DNA from: an uncultured Flavobacteriaceae bacterium
GTDB lineage: Bacteria; Bacteroidota; Bacteroidia; Flavobacteriales; Flavobacteriaceae
Direction of reading: 5' to 3'
Assembly: GCA_934675205.1 (NCBI GenBank)
Contig: CAKUPQ010000004.1
Coordinates: 190,391 to 254,390, forward strand
DNA length: 64,000 nucleotides
Shown: positions 51,437-60,989 of the stretch, piece after piece
Position numbering within the stretch: position 1 is the first letter of the stretch
How the letters are laid out: every line of letters starts with the position of its first letter
Notes under the pieces: model-generated
What the model was told of the DNA's origin: nothing
Databases searched by the model: none
The model's input: the letters and a program-made list of their open reading frames with translations, nothing else
Made by a program: the position numbers and the translations under genes

Positions 51437-52283
51437 ACCGAAACCACAGCAAGAGATACCCAAAACACTCATAAAAACAGCCAAATTTCTGGAGGCTTTA
51501 TCCCCAAAATTGGCAACGAATTTTGCCTACAAACTATTTATCACTCCCATAAACCACAAAGCTCCGAAAAGAGAGGAAGAAATGGAAAAAGAGGCTGTTC
51601 AAAAATATATTGACATTCCTGAAATTAAAAGAAAAATCAGGGTTTTTGAATACGGAAAAAGTGACAAAAAAGTTCTTTTGGTTCACGGTTGGTCAGGTAG
51701 AGGGACACAACTTGTGAGCATCGCTAATGCCCTCCGAAAAGAGGGATATATGACCATCAGTTTTGATGCTCCTGCTCACGGAAAATCAGAAGGAAAAATA
51801 AGCCATATGCTTTTGTTTATCAAGTGTATATTGGAGCTGCAAAGAGTTTACGGAAAGTTTGATTTAGCCATAGGGCATTCGTTGGGAGGTATGTCGATTA
51901 TGAATGCAATAAAAAGAGGTTTTGTAACCGATAAAGCCATAACTATCGGAAGTGGTGATGTGGTTTTTGATATTTTTGACGGTTTTGTAGAAAACTTACA
52001 GCTCAAACAAGATATTTCGTTCAAGTTAAAAGCAAAATTTGAAAGTCGTTTAAAAAATACCCTCTCTGATTTTGATGTTTTTCAGGTTGCCAAAACAACA
52101 ACGATTCCTGTTTTTGTCATTCACGACAAACAAGACAAAGATATTCCCGTGTATTGTGCAGAACACATATACGAAAATCTTCCCAATGGAAAACTGCTGA
52201 TAACAGACGGATTAGGACATCGAAAAATTTTGGGAGATACACAGGTTATCAAACAAATTGTTGACTTTGCCATCTCCGGATAA
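51426..52283 (+). CDS. alpha/beta hydrolase
   Basis: 285 residues. Alpha/beta-hydrolase fold: VLLVHGWSGRGTQLVSIANALRKEGYMTISFDAPAHGKSEG, nucleophile elbow GHSLGGMSIM (catalytic Ser), PVFVIHDKQDKDIPVYCAEHI with Asp, and final His in TDGLGHRKIL. An N-terminal extension of about 75 residues is helical. Substrate unknown. Overlaps ribD by 11 bp, so coupled in translation though not in pathway. Confidence 0.85.
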   Translation: MENKPKPQQEIPKTLIKTAKFLEALSPKLATNFAYKLFITPINHKAPKREEEMEKEAVQKYIDIPEIKRKIRVFEYGKSDKKVLLVHGWSGRGTQLVSIANALRKEGYMTISFDAPAHGKSEGKISHMLLFIKCILELQRVYGKFDLAIGHSLGGMSIMNAIKRGFVTDKAITIGSGDVVFDIFDGFVENLQLKQDISFKLKAKFESRLKNTLSDFDVFQVAKTTTIPVFVIHDKQDKDIPVYCAEHIYENLPNGKLLITDGLGHRKILGDTQVIKQIVDFAISG

Positions 52284-52318
52284 TTAACATCAGTGCAGTT
52301 GCTGTTTACGAATGAAAA

Positions 52319-52849
52319 CTAAAATTGTAATCCGACAGAAAGCTGAATATTCTTATTTGTTACCTCTGCATCTTTAGAAAATTCGCTCAACCCGTGAACG
52401 TATCTTCCCTGAAGGAAAAGACTGTTGGTTATATAAAGGGAAATTCCTCCTGCAAGAGCAAAATCAAACTCTTCGGTTTTGATTACGTTTTTCAGATTAT
52501 GACTGGTCAGATAACTGAATTGAGGCCCTGCTTCTATACTCAAGCTTGGAGTAAGGTAAACTTTTAACAACATCGGAATATTGATGTATTTCAAATCAAT
52601 TTCGTCAAGACTACTATTCGAATCTATATCCGCACCTTGTATAGAAAAAACTGCTTCGGGTTGAAAAGAAAAGCTATTGCTGATTCCGATTTCGTAGAAT
52701 ACTCCGATGTGATAACTGATTTTCGTATCAAGTTCCATACTCCCTATTTTTCCGTCAATATCAGAAAAATTAACCCCTCCTTTAATACCAAATTGAGCAT
52801 TTGCAATACCTGCTGTAAGCAATAATAAAACTAAAACTGTTTTTTTCAT
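52319..52849 (-). CDS. outer-membrane beta-barrel (porin family) protein
   Basis: 176 residues. Signal peptide about 1-18 (VLVLLLLTAGIANAQ). The mature protein begins FGIKGGVNFSDIDG, the signature of the outer-membrane beta-barrel family PF13568, with alternating aromatic strands and terminal phenylalanine (NIQLSVGLQF). Small eight-stranded barrel in the outer membrane; ligand unknown. Convergent with the hydrolase gene. Confidence 0.88.
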   Translation of the reverse strand: MKKTVLVLLLLTAGIANAQFGIKGGVNFSDIDGKIGSMELDTKISYHIGVFYEIGISNSFSFQPEAVFSIQGADIDSNSSLDEIDLKYINIPMLLKVYLTPSLSIEAGPQFSYLTSHNLKNVIKTEEFDFALAGGISLYITNSLFLQGRYVHGLSEFSKDAEVTNKNIQLSVGLQF

Positions 52850-52921
52850 TATATAAGTTCGATTAAAATTGTGTCAAAAATAATATTTTATTCTTAACTT
52901 CGTTTAAAAAAATATTTAAAT

Positions 52922-53455
52922 ATGGAAATCAAAGCTCCTTTTAACTTATACCAATGGATTGAAGAAAACCGTCATTTGCTGAAACCTCCTGTGGGAAACA
53001 AAAACCTATATGTAGATTCGGGAGATTATATCGTGATGATTGTCGGAGGTCCTAACGCACGAAAAGATTTTCACTACAACCAAACCGAAGAACTGTTCTT
53101 TCAGCTTGAGGGGACAGCACGAGTTTTTATTCAGGAAAACGGAGAGAAAAAAGAAATGATACTTAATGCGGGAGATATGTTTTTGCTCCCTGCAGGAACT
53201 CCACATTCTCCGATGAGAGAAGAAAATTCAATCGGACTTGTAGTAGAAAGCAAACGAATCGGAAAAAACATCAAAGACGGACTTTTGTGGTTTTGTGAAA
53301 ACTGTAATCACAAACTCTACGAAGTACATTTCGAACTGAACGATATCGAAAAAGATTTTTTGCCTCACTTCAAAAAATTCTATACTTCAGAGAAATTGCG
53401 AACCTGTAAAAAATGTGGAACAGTTATGGAAAGTGACAAGCGTTTTGTAGTTTGA
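52922..53455 (+). CDS. 3-hydroxyanthranilate 3,4-dioxygenase
   Basis: 177 residues, the usual bacterial length. Cupin motif with Fe ligands RKDFHYNQTEELFFQLEG (His, Glu) and PAGTPHSPMRE (His). C-terminal CENCNHKLYEVHF and CKKCGTVME give the four-Cys iron site of the bacterial enzymes. Opens the ring of 3-hydroxyanthranilate to form quinolinate precursor. Kynurenine-pathway partners are not nearby in this window, so it is a lone gene here. Divergent from the porin-like gene. Confidence 0.9.
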   Translation: MEIKAPFNLYQWIEENRHLLKPPVGNKNLYVDSGDYIVMIVGGPNARKDFHYNQTEELFFQLEGTARVFIQENGEKKEMILNAGDMFLLPAGTPHSPMREENSIGLVVESKRIGKNIKDGLLWFCENCNHKLYEVHFELNDIEKDFLPHFKKFYTSEKLRTCKKCGTVMESDKRFVV

Positions 53456-53586
53456 AGTAATCCCAAAGAGAAATATATTTAAGCCCAATCTACTTGTTCT
53501 TTTTTGTTTTTAGCCCAAAAACATAAATAATTGATTCTCATAGTTTTTTTTTGATTCGGCAACAAAAACATGTTTAAGTATTTTTA

Positions 53587-54282
53587 TTACTCTATCTCAA
53601 AAAGTTCTCTGAAATGTTTTAGGATTTTTTGTTTTACTTCGGTTTCGTCAACTTTTTCGACTCCAAGTTCTACATTTAGAGAAGTAACGGCTTTTCCTCG
53701 TATTCCACAAGGAATAATATTATCGAAATAGCCTAAATCTGCATTTACATTCAATGCAAATCCGTGCATTGTAACCCAACGGGAAGCACGAACTCCCATA
53801 GCACAAATTTTTCGTGCAAACGGAGTTCCTACATCGAGCCAAACTCCTGTTTCTCCTTGACTTCTCTCGGTTTTGAGTCCGTATTCGGCTAAGGTCAGAA
53901 TGATAGATTCTTCGAGTAGTCTCAAGTATTTGTGAATATCCGTAAAAAAATTATCCAAATCCAAAATAGGATAACCTACGACTTGACCCGGACCGTGATA
54001 CGTAATATCTCCTCCCCTATTGATTTTATAAAAAGTAGCTCCTTTGGCTTTGAGTTGTTCTTCGCTTAATAAAAGATTGCTCATATCTCCGCTTTTTCCC
54101 AACGTATAAACATGAGGGTGCTCCACAAACAAAAAGTAATTCGGAGTTGGTTTTGGGGTTTCGAGATTTCGGTTTTCGGTTTTGATATCAACGATTCCCT
54201 TAAAAAGTTCCTCCTGATAATCCCAAACCTGTTTGTAATCTTTATAGCCTAAATCCTGTATTTTGAGGGTTTTGTTTTTCAT
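53587..54282 (-). CDS. lipB: octanoyltransferase LipB
   Basis: 231 residues. Conserved RGGDITYHGPGQVVGYPI, GVWLDVGTPFARKICAMGVRASRWVTMHGFALNVN, and NIIPCGIRGKAVTSL with catalytic Cys and Lys. Transfers octanoyl from ACP to lipoyl-dependent enzymes. Followed 15 bp upstream by a rhodanese gene on the same strand (possible operon). Complete. Confidence 0.94.
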   Translation of the reverse strand: MKNKTLKIQDLGYKDYKQVWDYQEELFKGIVDIKTENRNLETPKPTPNYFLFVEHPHVYTLGKSGDMSNLLLSEEQLKAKGATFYKINRGGDITYHGPGQVVGYPILDLDNFFTDIHKYLRLLEESIILTLAEYGLKTERSQGETGVWLDVGTPFARKICAMGVRASRWVTMHGFALNVNADLGYFDNIIPCGIRGKAVTSLNVELGVEKVDETEVKQKILKHFRELFEIE

Positions 54283-54297
54283 TTTGTGTGCTTTTCT

Positions 54298-54606
54298 TTA
54301 AACCAATTCTCCTGTCCAAAGGGAAGTTCCTCCCAAGAGGTTGTAAGTTTGTGCAAATCCCATTTCGTCCATAACCTGACAGGCATTGGCACTTCGTCCT
54401 CCTGCTTTGCAATAGACGTAATAATTTTTGGATTTGTCTAATTTTTCGAGTTCCGAGATAAATTCTTCCGGCTCATAAATATCAATGCAAATCGCATTTT
54501 CGATGATTCCCATAGCTTGTTCTTCGGGAGTTCTGACATCTAAAATCACTGCATTTTTATCTTCCGAAACGAGCTGTTTCCATTCCTGTTGGTTGATATG
54601 TTTCAT
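54298..54606 (-). CDS. rhodanese-like domain protein
   Basis: 102 residues, cytoplasmic: no signal peptide. AVILDVRTPEEQAMGIIENAICIDIYEPEEF and active-site YVYCKAGGRSANACQV with catalytic Cys. GlpE/PspE-like sulfur transferase. It lies 15 bp before lipB in transcription order; sulfur supply to lipoate or iron-sulfur assembly is a plausible inference. Preceded by the nitronate monooxygenase-like gene after 43 bp. Confidence 0.87.
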   Translation of the reverse strand: MKHINQQEWKQLVSEDKNAVILDVRTPEEQAMGIIENAICIDIYEPEEFISELEKLDKSKNYYVYCKAGGRSANACQVMDEMGFAQTYNLLGGTSLWTGELV

Positions 54607-54648
54607 TTTTGTTTGGTGTTTGATGCTGGGTGTTGAGTGTCTTAATAA

Positions 54649-55593
54649 TTAATACTTTAGTCTTGATACTAAATCTCTTTCCTGATTGAATTCCGTTATA
54701 ATTTCGTCAATGATTTCCTGTACAGGCTTTACGGAATGGATAAGTCCTGCAACCTGTCCGATTTCGAGTTCTCCCTCATCCAAATCTCCTTCAAACATTC
54801 CTCTTTTGGCTCTTGCTCTGCCTAATAATTCTTTCAGATCATCGGTTGTCGGACATTTGGAATACAATTCCATTACATCATTAAAAAACTTATTTTTTAT
54901 AAGGCGAACGGGAGCTAATTCCTTCAAAGTTACATAAGTATCCCCGTCTTTTACCTTTACGATAGTATCCTTAAAATTCTGATGTGCTGATGATTCGGTT
55001 GAGGCAGCAAAACGACTTCCCATCTGAACTCCGTCTGCTCCAAGAATCATAGCAGCCAACATTCCTTTTCCAGTTGCGATTCCTCCTGCTGCAATAAGCG
55101 GAATCTTTAATTCTTGCTTAACCATAGGAATCAAAGTAAAGGTTGTGGATTCTTCCCGTCCGTTGTGTCCTCCTGCCTCGAAACCCTCTGCAACAACTGC
55201 ATCAACTCCAGCTTCTTGTGCTTTAAGAGCAAATTTTACACTACTCACTACGTGAACAACCGTAATTCCTTTTTCTTTTAAAAATGAAGTCCACGTTTTC
55301 GGGTTTCCTGCAGAAGTAAAGACGATTTTCACCTCTTCTTCTACAATGATATTCATTATTTCTTCGATATTCGGATATAACATCGGAACATTTACCCCAA
55401 AAGGTTTATCGGTTGCTTTTTTGCATTTTTGGATATGCTCTCTGAAAACATTGGGATACATCGAACCTGCTCCGATAAGCCCTAATCCTCCCGAATTGCT
55501 GACTGCACCTGCTAATTTATATCCCGAATTCCAAATCATTCCTCCTTGAATAATCGGGTATTTTATATTGAAAAGTTGTGTGATTTTGTTCAT
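54649..55593 (-). CDS. nitronate monooxygenase / FabK-like flavoprotein
   Basis: 314 residues. FMN-binding TIM barrel of the 2-nitropropane dioxygenase family: KYPIIQGGMIWNSGYKLAGAVSNSGGLGLIGAGSM, GVNVPML, AVVAEGFEAGGHNG, PLIAAGGIATGKGM, GADGVQMGSRFAAS. The same family includes enoyl-ACP reductase FabK. Which activity this protein has cannot be decided from sequence here. Cytoplasmic, typical length. Confidence 0.87.
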   Translation of the reverse strand: MNKITQLFNIKYPIIQGGMIWNSGYKLAGAVSNSGGLGLIGAGSMYPNVFREHIQKCKKATDKPFGVNVPMLYPNIEEIMNIIVEEEVKIVFTSAGNPKTWTSFLKEKGITVVHVVSSVKFALKAQEAGVDAVVAEGFEAGGHNGREESTTFTLIPMVKQELKIPLIAAGGIATGKGMLAAMILGADGVQMGSRFAASTESSAHQNFKDTIVKVKDGDTYVTLKELAPVRLIKNKFFNDVMELYSKCPTTDDLKELLGRARAKRGMFEGDLDEGELEIGQVAGLIHSVKPVQEIIDEIITEFNQERDLVSRLKY

Positions 55594-55605
55594 TTGTTTT
55601 TTTAA

Positions 55606-56103
55606 TTATTCTACATATTTAGGAAATTTCCCATTAGAAATAAATTTTGACCTATCTGCATATTCAAAAGCATAAGCCATTGCTATTACAAGATTGTTCT
55701 TTATGATATTTAACCAAACTTCGGTTAAATCAGTTTTATTGTCTATTGGGTTAAATTCAGTCAATAAATGGTCTATGTTATTTACTGTTTTTGGAATCTC
55801 ATTAAGAATATAATTGTATTCTGTACATATCTTTTCAAAGTCATTTTCTTTATTTACTATTGCTTTATCTAAATCTGAAATTAACAACTCATATTTTAAA
55901 TACAATTCATCTAATTTTTCTATTTTCTTATCCGGTTGTTCCTGAATCATTACATAATAATCTTCTTTGTGTTGATTAAGAATTCGATTATTGAACTCAT
56001 AGTTTACTTTTAAAAATGAATTCATTTCATTTATTTCTTCCTGTTTTTTTTCACAAGAAATAAAAATTAAAAGTATAAAAAAGAAAGGTATTAGTTTTTT
56101 CAT
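55606..56103 (-). CDS. predicted lipoprotein, unknown function
   Basis: 165 residues. Lipobox LLIFISCEKK (Cys17). Remaining sequence is helical and acidic (KLDELYLKYELLISDLDKAIVNKENDF). No family recognised. Followed 1 bp later on the minus strand by the T9SS subtilase in the upstream direction, so the two are probably co-transcribed. Confidence 0.7.
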   Translation of the reverse strand: MKKLIPFFFILLIFISCEKKQEEINEMNSFLKVNYEFNNRILNQHKEDYYVMIQEQPDKKIEKLDELYLKYELLISDLDKAIVNKENDFEKICTEYNYILNEIPKTVNNIDHLLTEFNPIDNKTDLTEVWLNIIKNNLVIAMAYAFEYADRSKFISNGKFPKYVE

Positions 56104-56104
56104 A

Positions 56105-57712
56105 TTACCTCTTAATTATTTTTCCTGTTTTGGTTTGATTATCTAACAAAATCTGATAAAAATAAATTCCGTTTTGCAAATGCTGAACATTTATATTTGA
56201 ATTGTTTTCAATAGATTTTTCCAAAATAATTTTCCCCGAAATATCGAATAGTCGGATTGTTCCGTTAAGGGTATCATTCGTATAGAAATACAAAAAATCC
56301 GAAGTCGGATTCGGATATAACGAAAACTCTTTTTCCAAAATATTTTGTATTTTCAACGTTTGATAAGCCTGATACAAATCGGGAATTCCGTAACCCATTT
56401 GAGCTGTTGGGTTATCGTACAGATTTGCTGATTCTCTGATGTATTGCATTAGTTCTTCATTGGTCAAATCGGGAAAAGCCTCCCACAAACAGGCAACCAA
56501 TCCTGCCATAACAGGAGCGGAAAATGAAGTTCCGTTTGCCACATTTAGAGTTCCCGACTGATTCGCATTGACCGTGGCTACTCCTTGTGCCATTACATCG
56601 GGTTTTATGCGGTTGTCCGAAGTAGGACCAACAGAGCTGAACGAGGCATAATTTCCCTCAAAATTGATAGCTCCAACCGCAAAAGAACCTTGTGCATCAG
56701 CAGGAGCTGTGATGTATTGCCAACTTCCATTTCCTGCATTTCCTGCAGAAGTAACACAAATTATTCCTTTGGAATATGCCATATTTACTCCTCTCGATAT
56801 AAACGTAGTTGTTCCGTTCATATCGTTATAGGTATAATCGTAATTCGGATTGTCAAACGTGTTGTATCCTAAAGAAGTGTTGATTATATCTACTCCCAAA
56901 CTGTCTGCCATTTCGGCTCCCTCAACCCAATGTGATTCTTCAAGCGGAGTTTCGCTTGTATTGTCTTCGGTTATAAAAAGATAGAATTGAGCATTCGGAG
57001 CTGTTCCGACAAGCCCGTCTTCCTGATAGGCTCCGATTGTCGAGAGAACTCTTGTTCCGTGATTTCCTCCTGTGTAAAAATTCGTGCTTTGGTTTACGAA
57101 ATCATAACCTCCCAAAATCAGATTTTCGTTGTGCAGTCTCTCGAACGGAAGTGCTGTATCTACTCCGATAAATCCGTTGTCTAACACTGCTATTATTTTT
57201 CCGTTTCCCGTAAAGCCCTCCTGATGCAACAGATGTCCGTTGTGAATTTCTATCTGATTGGCAGAACTTCCATAAGCGAAATCTTCGGTTATATTAAGGT
57301 TTTTCTGATTGGTTAAAGGAGCTTGAATTTTTTGTGGTTTTGACTCGGAATTAAGCAATTTATCCGCAAAATCAATACTTTCGACAAAAGACAAATCCGT
57401 AAGTTCCGAAATATCATCAAAAGTGCCTCTTACGTGAATGGCATTCAGCCATTTGGACTTTGCCATTACCTGAATCGTTCCTACATCGAGAATATCATCA
57501 ATATAAGGTTGATGAATCGGAGCGTCTGTAAAATCTAAAGCGATGTTTTGGTTGGTTCGTCTGTCCAAAGCCCTTTGAGAAAGCATTTCCAACGGATTAT
57601 CCAAATAGTATTGAGCTTGTGGTTTGTCGTTAAAATATACCCAAGCATCTTCGGTTTGCCCGAAAACAAATACATTCCAAAAAACAAAAAACAGAAGTAA
57701 ACGATTTTTCAT
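56105..57712 (-). CDS. T9SS-exported subtilisin-like serine peptidase (S8)
   Basis: 535 residues. Signal peptide about 1-19, propeptide-like region 20-165, S8 domain 165-450 with catalytic Asp178 (KIIAVLDNGF), His218 (GGNHGTRVLS) and Ser396 (NGTSFSAPVMAG), and oxyanion Asn325 (SAGN). C-terminal sorting domain from about 455: FSLYPNPTSDFLYFYTNDT ... GKIIKR. Secreted through T9SS to the surface or medium. Complete triad, so likely active. Confidence 0.92.
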   Translation of the reverse strand: MKNRLLLFFVFWNVFVFGQTEDAWVYFNDKPQAQYYLDNPLEMLSQRALDRRTNQNIALDFTDAPIHQPYIDDILDVGTIQVMAKSKWLNAIHVRGTFDDISELTDLSFVESIDFADKLLNSESKPQKIQAPLTNQKNLNITEDFAYGSSANQIEIHNGHLLHQEGFTGNGKIIAVLDNGFIGVDTALPFERLHNENLILGGYDFVNQSTNFYTGGNHGTRVLSTIGAYQEDGLVGTAPNAQFYLFITEDNTSETPLEESHWVEGAEMADSLGVDIINTSLGYNTFDNPNYDYTYNDMNGTTTFISRGVNMAYSKGIICVTSAGNAGNGSWQYITAPADAQGSFAVGAINFEGNYASFSSVGPTSDNRIKPDVMAQGVATVNANQSGTLNVANGTSFSAPVMAGLVACLWEAFPDLTNEELMQYIRESANLYDNPTAQMGYGIPDLYQAYQTLKIQNILEKEFSLYPNPTSDFLYFYTNDTLNGTIRLFDISGKIILEKSIENNSNINVQHLQNGIYFYQILLDNQTKTGKIIKR

Positions 57713-57737
57713 AAAAAACTATTTAGGACAAATGTAG

Positions 57738-58583
57738 TCAAAAATACGCTAAAATCATTCTGTCGTTTCCGTAAATATCTTTTTTCAGAATGGTAGTTGC
57801 AAAGCCTTTTTGTTGTGGAATTGCAGCTGTTTCCTGTCCTAAATATTGATTGATTTCAAAAAAAAGCTGTCCGTTTTCTGATAGATGCTCTTTAGCAAAA
57901 TCCGTTATTTTTTCGTAAAAAATAAGAGAGTTTTTGTCTGAAACAAACAAAGCCAAATGAGGTTCATTCTCTAAAACATTCGGATTTATTTCGTCTTTTT
58001 CGAGTTCCCTCACATAAGGCGGATTGGAAACAATAATATCAAATTTTTCTCCCTCCCAAACATCATTCAGAATATCAAATTCTATAAAATGAACGAAAGT
58101 CTGATTTTTATCCGAATTGATTTGGGCTGTTTGCAAAGCATCTCCCGAAATATCAAAAGCAAAAACTTCCGCTTTCAGATTTTTGGCCAAACTTATAGCA
58201 ATACAACCACTTCCGGTTCCGATGTCTAAAATTTTTAAATCGGTTTTGGCTTTGTTTTCCCGAATTATCCAATCGACTAATTCTTCGGTTTCAGATCTTG
58301 GAATAAGCACATTCGGGTTTACCTGAAATTCCAAACCGTAAAATCCCGTTACTCCCAACAAATACTGAATCGGTTTTTGGTTTTTCAGTTCGGTAAGATA
58401 CAACTCCATTTTTTGAATTTCTTCTTGCGAAAATTCCAAATCAGGATTCAGAGCTAAATTAACCCTCGAAATTCCTTTGAGATGTTCCAAAATCAGAAAG
58501 AAAAAATTTTCGGTTTCGTCTTTGTCGTAAATAGGAGAGAGACTCTCTGTAAAATGAATTTTGTATGGCTTTATTTTAAACAC
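57738..58583 (-). CDS. prmC: peptide chain release factor N5-glutamine methyltransferase
   Basis: 281 residues. SAM-binding LKILDIGTGSGCIAISLAKNLKAEVFAFD and the NPPY motif in DIIVSNPPYVRELEKDE. N-terminal helical domain typical of HemK/PrmC (IQYLLGVTGFYGLEFQVNPNVLIPRSETEEL). Methylates the GGQ glutamine of release factors. Complete. A CAAAGTTA-type promoter element on plus (58607-58614) may serve it. Confidence 0.93.
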   Translation of the reverse strand: MFKIKPYKIHFTESLSPIYDKDETENFFFLILEHLKGISRVNLALNPDLEFSQEEIQKMELYLTELKNQKPIQYLLGVTGFYGLEFQVNPNVLIPRSETEELVDWIIRENKAKTDLKILDIGTGSGCIAISLAKNLKAEVFAFDISGDALQTAQINSDKNQTFVHFIEFDILNDVWEGEKFDIIVSNPPYVRELEKDEINPNVLENEPHLALFVSDKNSLIFYEKITDFAKEHLSENGQLFFEINQYLGQETAAIPQQKGFATTILKKDIYGNDRMILAYF

Positions 58584-58620
58584 AGATTTTCATAAATTAA
58601 CAGATACAAAGTTAATAAAA

Positions 58621-58653
58621 AAACGTGTCAGGTTTTAAAAACCTGACACGTTT
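58621..58653 (-). terminator. bidirectional terminator
   Basis: Stem AAACGTGTCAGGTTT / AAACCTGACACGTTT (15 bp) with a 3-base loop, just after the stop of the VWA gene on the minus strand. Confidence 0.8.
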
Positions 58654-58661
58654 GAAAATCT

Positions 58662-60989
58662 TTATTTCACACCTTTTATAAGCCTTATAAATTCGGCTTT
58701 GTAACCATCGGTATCGTTTTGAATTCCCTCTTCTGCCAATCTTATGATTTCTTTACTTTCCTTATTCGGAATGAGTTTTGAATCTCGAAGTTTCAGTCCA
58801 AACCAAGCTACAGCACTCGCAAATTTAAAATCTTTGGAAGCATTTTTTAACTCCTTTTTCTGATTCGGAATCGTATGAATCATCTCGACACTCTTATCTC
58901 CGTCAGGTTTTTTGTAACGGAACTTGACCGTAGCCAGTTCGTTTTGAAAACTTCCCGAAACCGTATTTTGAGTGTATTTCAAATCGTTTTCATACGAAAA
59001 AAAATCGCTTTTCATTCCGTTTGGAATCACTTCATAAAGTGCCGTAACCGTATGTCCGCTTCCTAATTCTCCTGCATCTATAGCATCGTTTGTGAAATCT
59101 TCGTTACGGAGTTTTCGCATTTCGTAACCAATCAATCGGTAAGCCTGAACGTGAGCAGGGTTGAACTCAATCTGAATTTTCACATCTTTGGCAATGGCAA
59201 ACATACTTCCTTTAAATTCCTTTCCGAGAAAGCGATTTGCCTCCTGAATGTTGTCAATATAAGCATAATTTCCGTTTCCTTTTTTGGATAAAGTTACCAT
59301 TTTGCTGTCTTTGTAATTCCCCATTCCGAAGCCAAGACAAGTCAAGAAAACTCCACTTTTGCGTTTTTCTTCAATCAATTCCTGCATATCCTTGTCAGAA
59401 GATTTTCCGATGTTGAAATCCCCGTCTGTTGCCAGAATAATTCGGTTATTTCCTCCTTTTACGAAATGTTTTTCAGCCATTTCGTAAGCCAATTCCAAAC
59501 CTGCACCTCCCGAAGTTCCTCCACTTGCATACATATTATCAATCACTTCGATAATTTTTTGCTTTTCAGAGGCTTTTGTAGGCTCTAACAAAACTCCCAC
59601 ACTATTGGCATAATACACAATCGAAACCCTGTCATCATCACGCAATTCGTCCAACAAAACTTTCATAGAAGCTTGTAATAACGGAAGTTTGTTTTGAGCA
59701 CTCATTGAGCCTGAAACATCAACTAAAAACACAAAATTTGATTTCGGTAATTTATCAGTCGGAATTTCTTTTCCTTGTAAAGCAATTCTCAATAATTTAT
59801 GGTTTTTGTTCCAAGGAGCATCACTATATTCGGTGTGTATCGAGAAAGGGTGCTGTCCTGTTGGTTTTGTATAATCATACTTAAAGAAATTTATCATTTC
59901 CTCAATTCGTACTGCATCTTTCGGAACCGATTGCCCGTTGTTGATAAAACGTCTGATATTCGTATAAGAAGCATTATCCACATCAATCGAAAAGGTCGAA
60001 ACAGGATTTGATTTAGCACTTTCAAACTGGTTTTCAATAAAGTTTTCGTAGGATTCTGTATTTACTTCTATTTGTTTAGGAGGAAATATTTTATCAATAT
60101 CTTCCAACTTAATATTTTCTCCTACATTTCTTTTTCCTTTTTTCTTGAAATCTTTTTTGGATTGAATTAAAATCACTCCATTTGCACCTCTGTTTCCGTA
60201 AATTGATGTTGCATTTTCATCTTTCAGGACACTTATATTCTCTATATCCTTTGCATTGATTTTTCTGAACTCATCAGAAGAAATTGGCTTTCCGTCTATG
60301 ATATATAAAGGTTCTGCATTCCCTTTTAAAGAGCTGTTTCCTCTTATTCTAATTGTGCTATCAGAACCCGGAGAACCATTTCCTGCAAAAACATTTACTC
60401 CCGAAACCTCACCTCTTAATGAAGGCATATACGAGCTTTCGTAATCTTGAGAACTTTTAATTTTTGTAGCAGTTCCTACATAAGCCTCTTTTACTTGAGT
60501 TCCATATCCCACAATAACAACTTCTTCAATTACATATTCTGAAAGCTCTGCCTCAACATATTCTTTTTTCATAACTACAGGAGGTGTATATTTAACTTTG
60601 TCTTTTAAATTTTCTGTACTCTCCACAGGAGATGGCATTTCAAGCATTACCACATCTTCCGAATTTTGTAAACTATCAAACTCTTCTTTTACCTTATCTT
60701 CATCTACAAAAACGATTTGATTCGTTTCTGATTCGGTATTTTCAACAGTCGGATTATTGTTTATAAAACGGCTTCCTAAAGTAATCAGCAACAACAAAGC
60801 AGCTGCAATTCCTGCATATTTTACTCCGTTTTTAATTTCAAAATACTTCCAAATCGGAATAATGCGTTTTTTCTTCTTTTCGTCTAATTTTTCTTCGACT
60901 TTATCCCAAATGTTATCCATATTCGGGAATGATTTCGGTTTCTGTTCTTCCGACAGCTTTCGGAAGTAGTTGTCTATATTATTTTCCAT
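58662..60989 (-). CDS. anti-sigma-like, TonB-plug and VWA domain membrane protein
   Basis: 775 residues. Residues 1-50 are a cytoplasmic anti-sigma-like segment (NYFRKLSEEQKPKSFPNMDNIW). One membrane helix is at 57-73. Residues 151-278 form a TonB-dependent receptor plug of SusC type: VVIVGYGTQVKEAYVGTATKI, SLRGEVSGVNVFAG, STIRIRGNSSL, NAEPLYIIDGKP, GANGVILIQS. Residues 315-590 are a YfbK-type VWF domain, with MIDAS FLVDVSGSMS at about 421, and the end is a DUF3520-like domain. Membrane-anchored with the long part outside. Its start overlaps the sigma factor gene by 11 bp. No barrel follows the plug. Confidence 0.85.
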   Translation of the reverse strand: MENNIDNYFRKLSEEQKPKSFPNMDNIWDKVEEKLDEKKKKRIIPIWKYFEIKNGVKYAGIAAALLLLITLGSRFINNNPTVENTESETNQIVFVDEDKVKEEFDSLQNSEDVVMLEMPSPVESTENLKDKVKYTPPVVMKKEYVEAELSEYVIEEVVIVGYGTQVKEAYVGTATKIKSSQDYESSYMPSLRGEVSGVNVFAGNGSPGSDSTIRIRGNSSLKGNAEPLYIIDGKPISSDEFRKINAKDIENISVLKDENATSIYGNRGANGVILIQSKKDFKKKGKRNVGENIKLEDIDKIFPPKQIEVNTESYENFIENQFESAKSNPVSTFSIDVDNASYTNIRRFINNGQSVPKDAVRIEEMINFFKYDYTKPTGQHPFSIHTEYSDAPWNKNHKLLRIALQGKEIPTDKLPKSNFVFLVDVSGSMSAQNKLPLLQASMKVLLDELRDDDRVSIVYYANSVGVLLEPTKASEKQKIIEVIDNMYASGGTSGGAGLELAYEMAEKHFVKGGNNRIILATDGDFNIGKSSDKDMQELIEEKRKSGVFLTCLGFGMGNYKDSKMVTLSKKGNGNYAYIDNIQEANRFLGKEFKGSMFAIAKDVKIQIEFNPAHVQAYRLIGYEMRKLRNEDFTNDAIDAGELGSGHTVTALYEVIPNGMKSDFFSYENDLKYTQNTVSGSFQNELATVKFRYKKPDGDKSVEMIHTIPNQKKELKNASKDFKFASAVAWFGLKLRDSKLIPNKESKEIIRLAEEGIQNDTDGYKAEFIRLIKGVK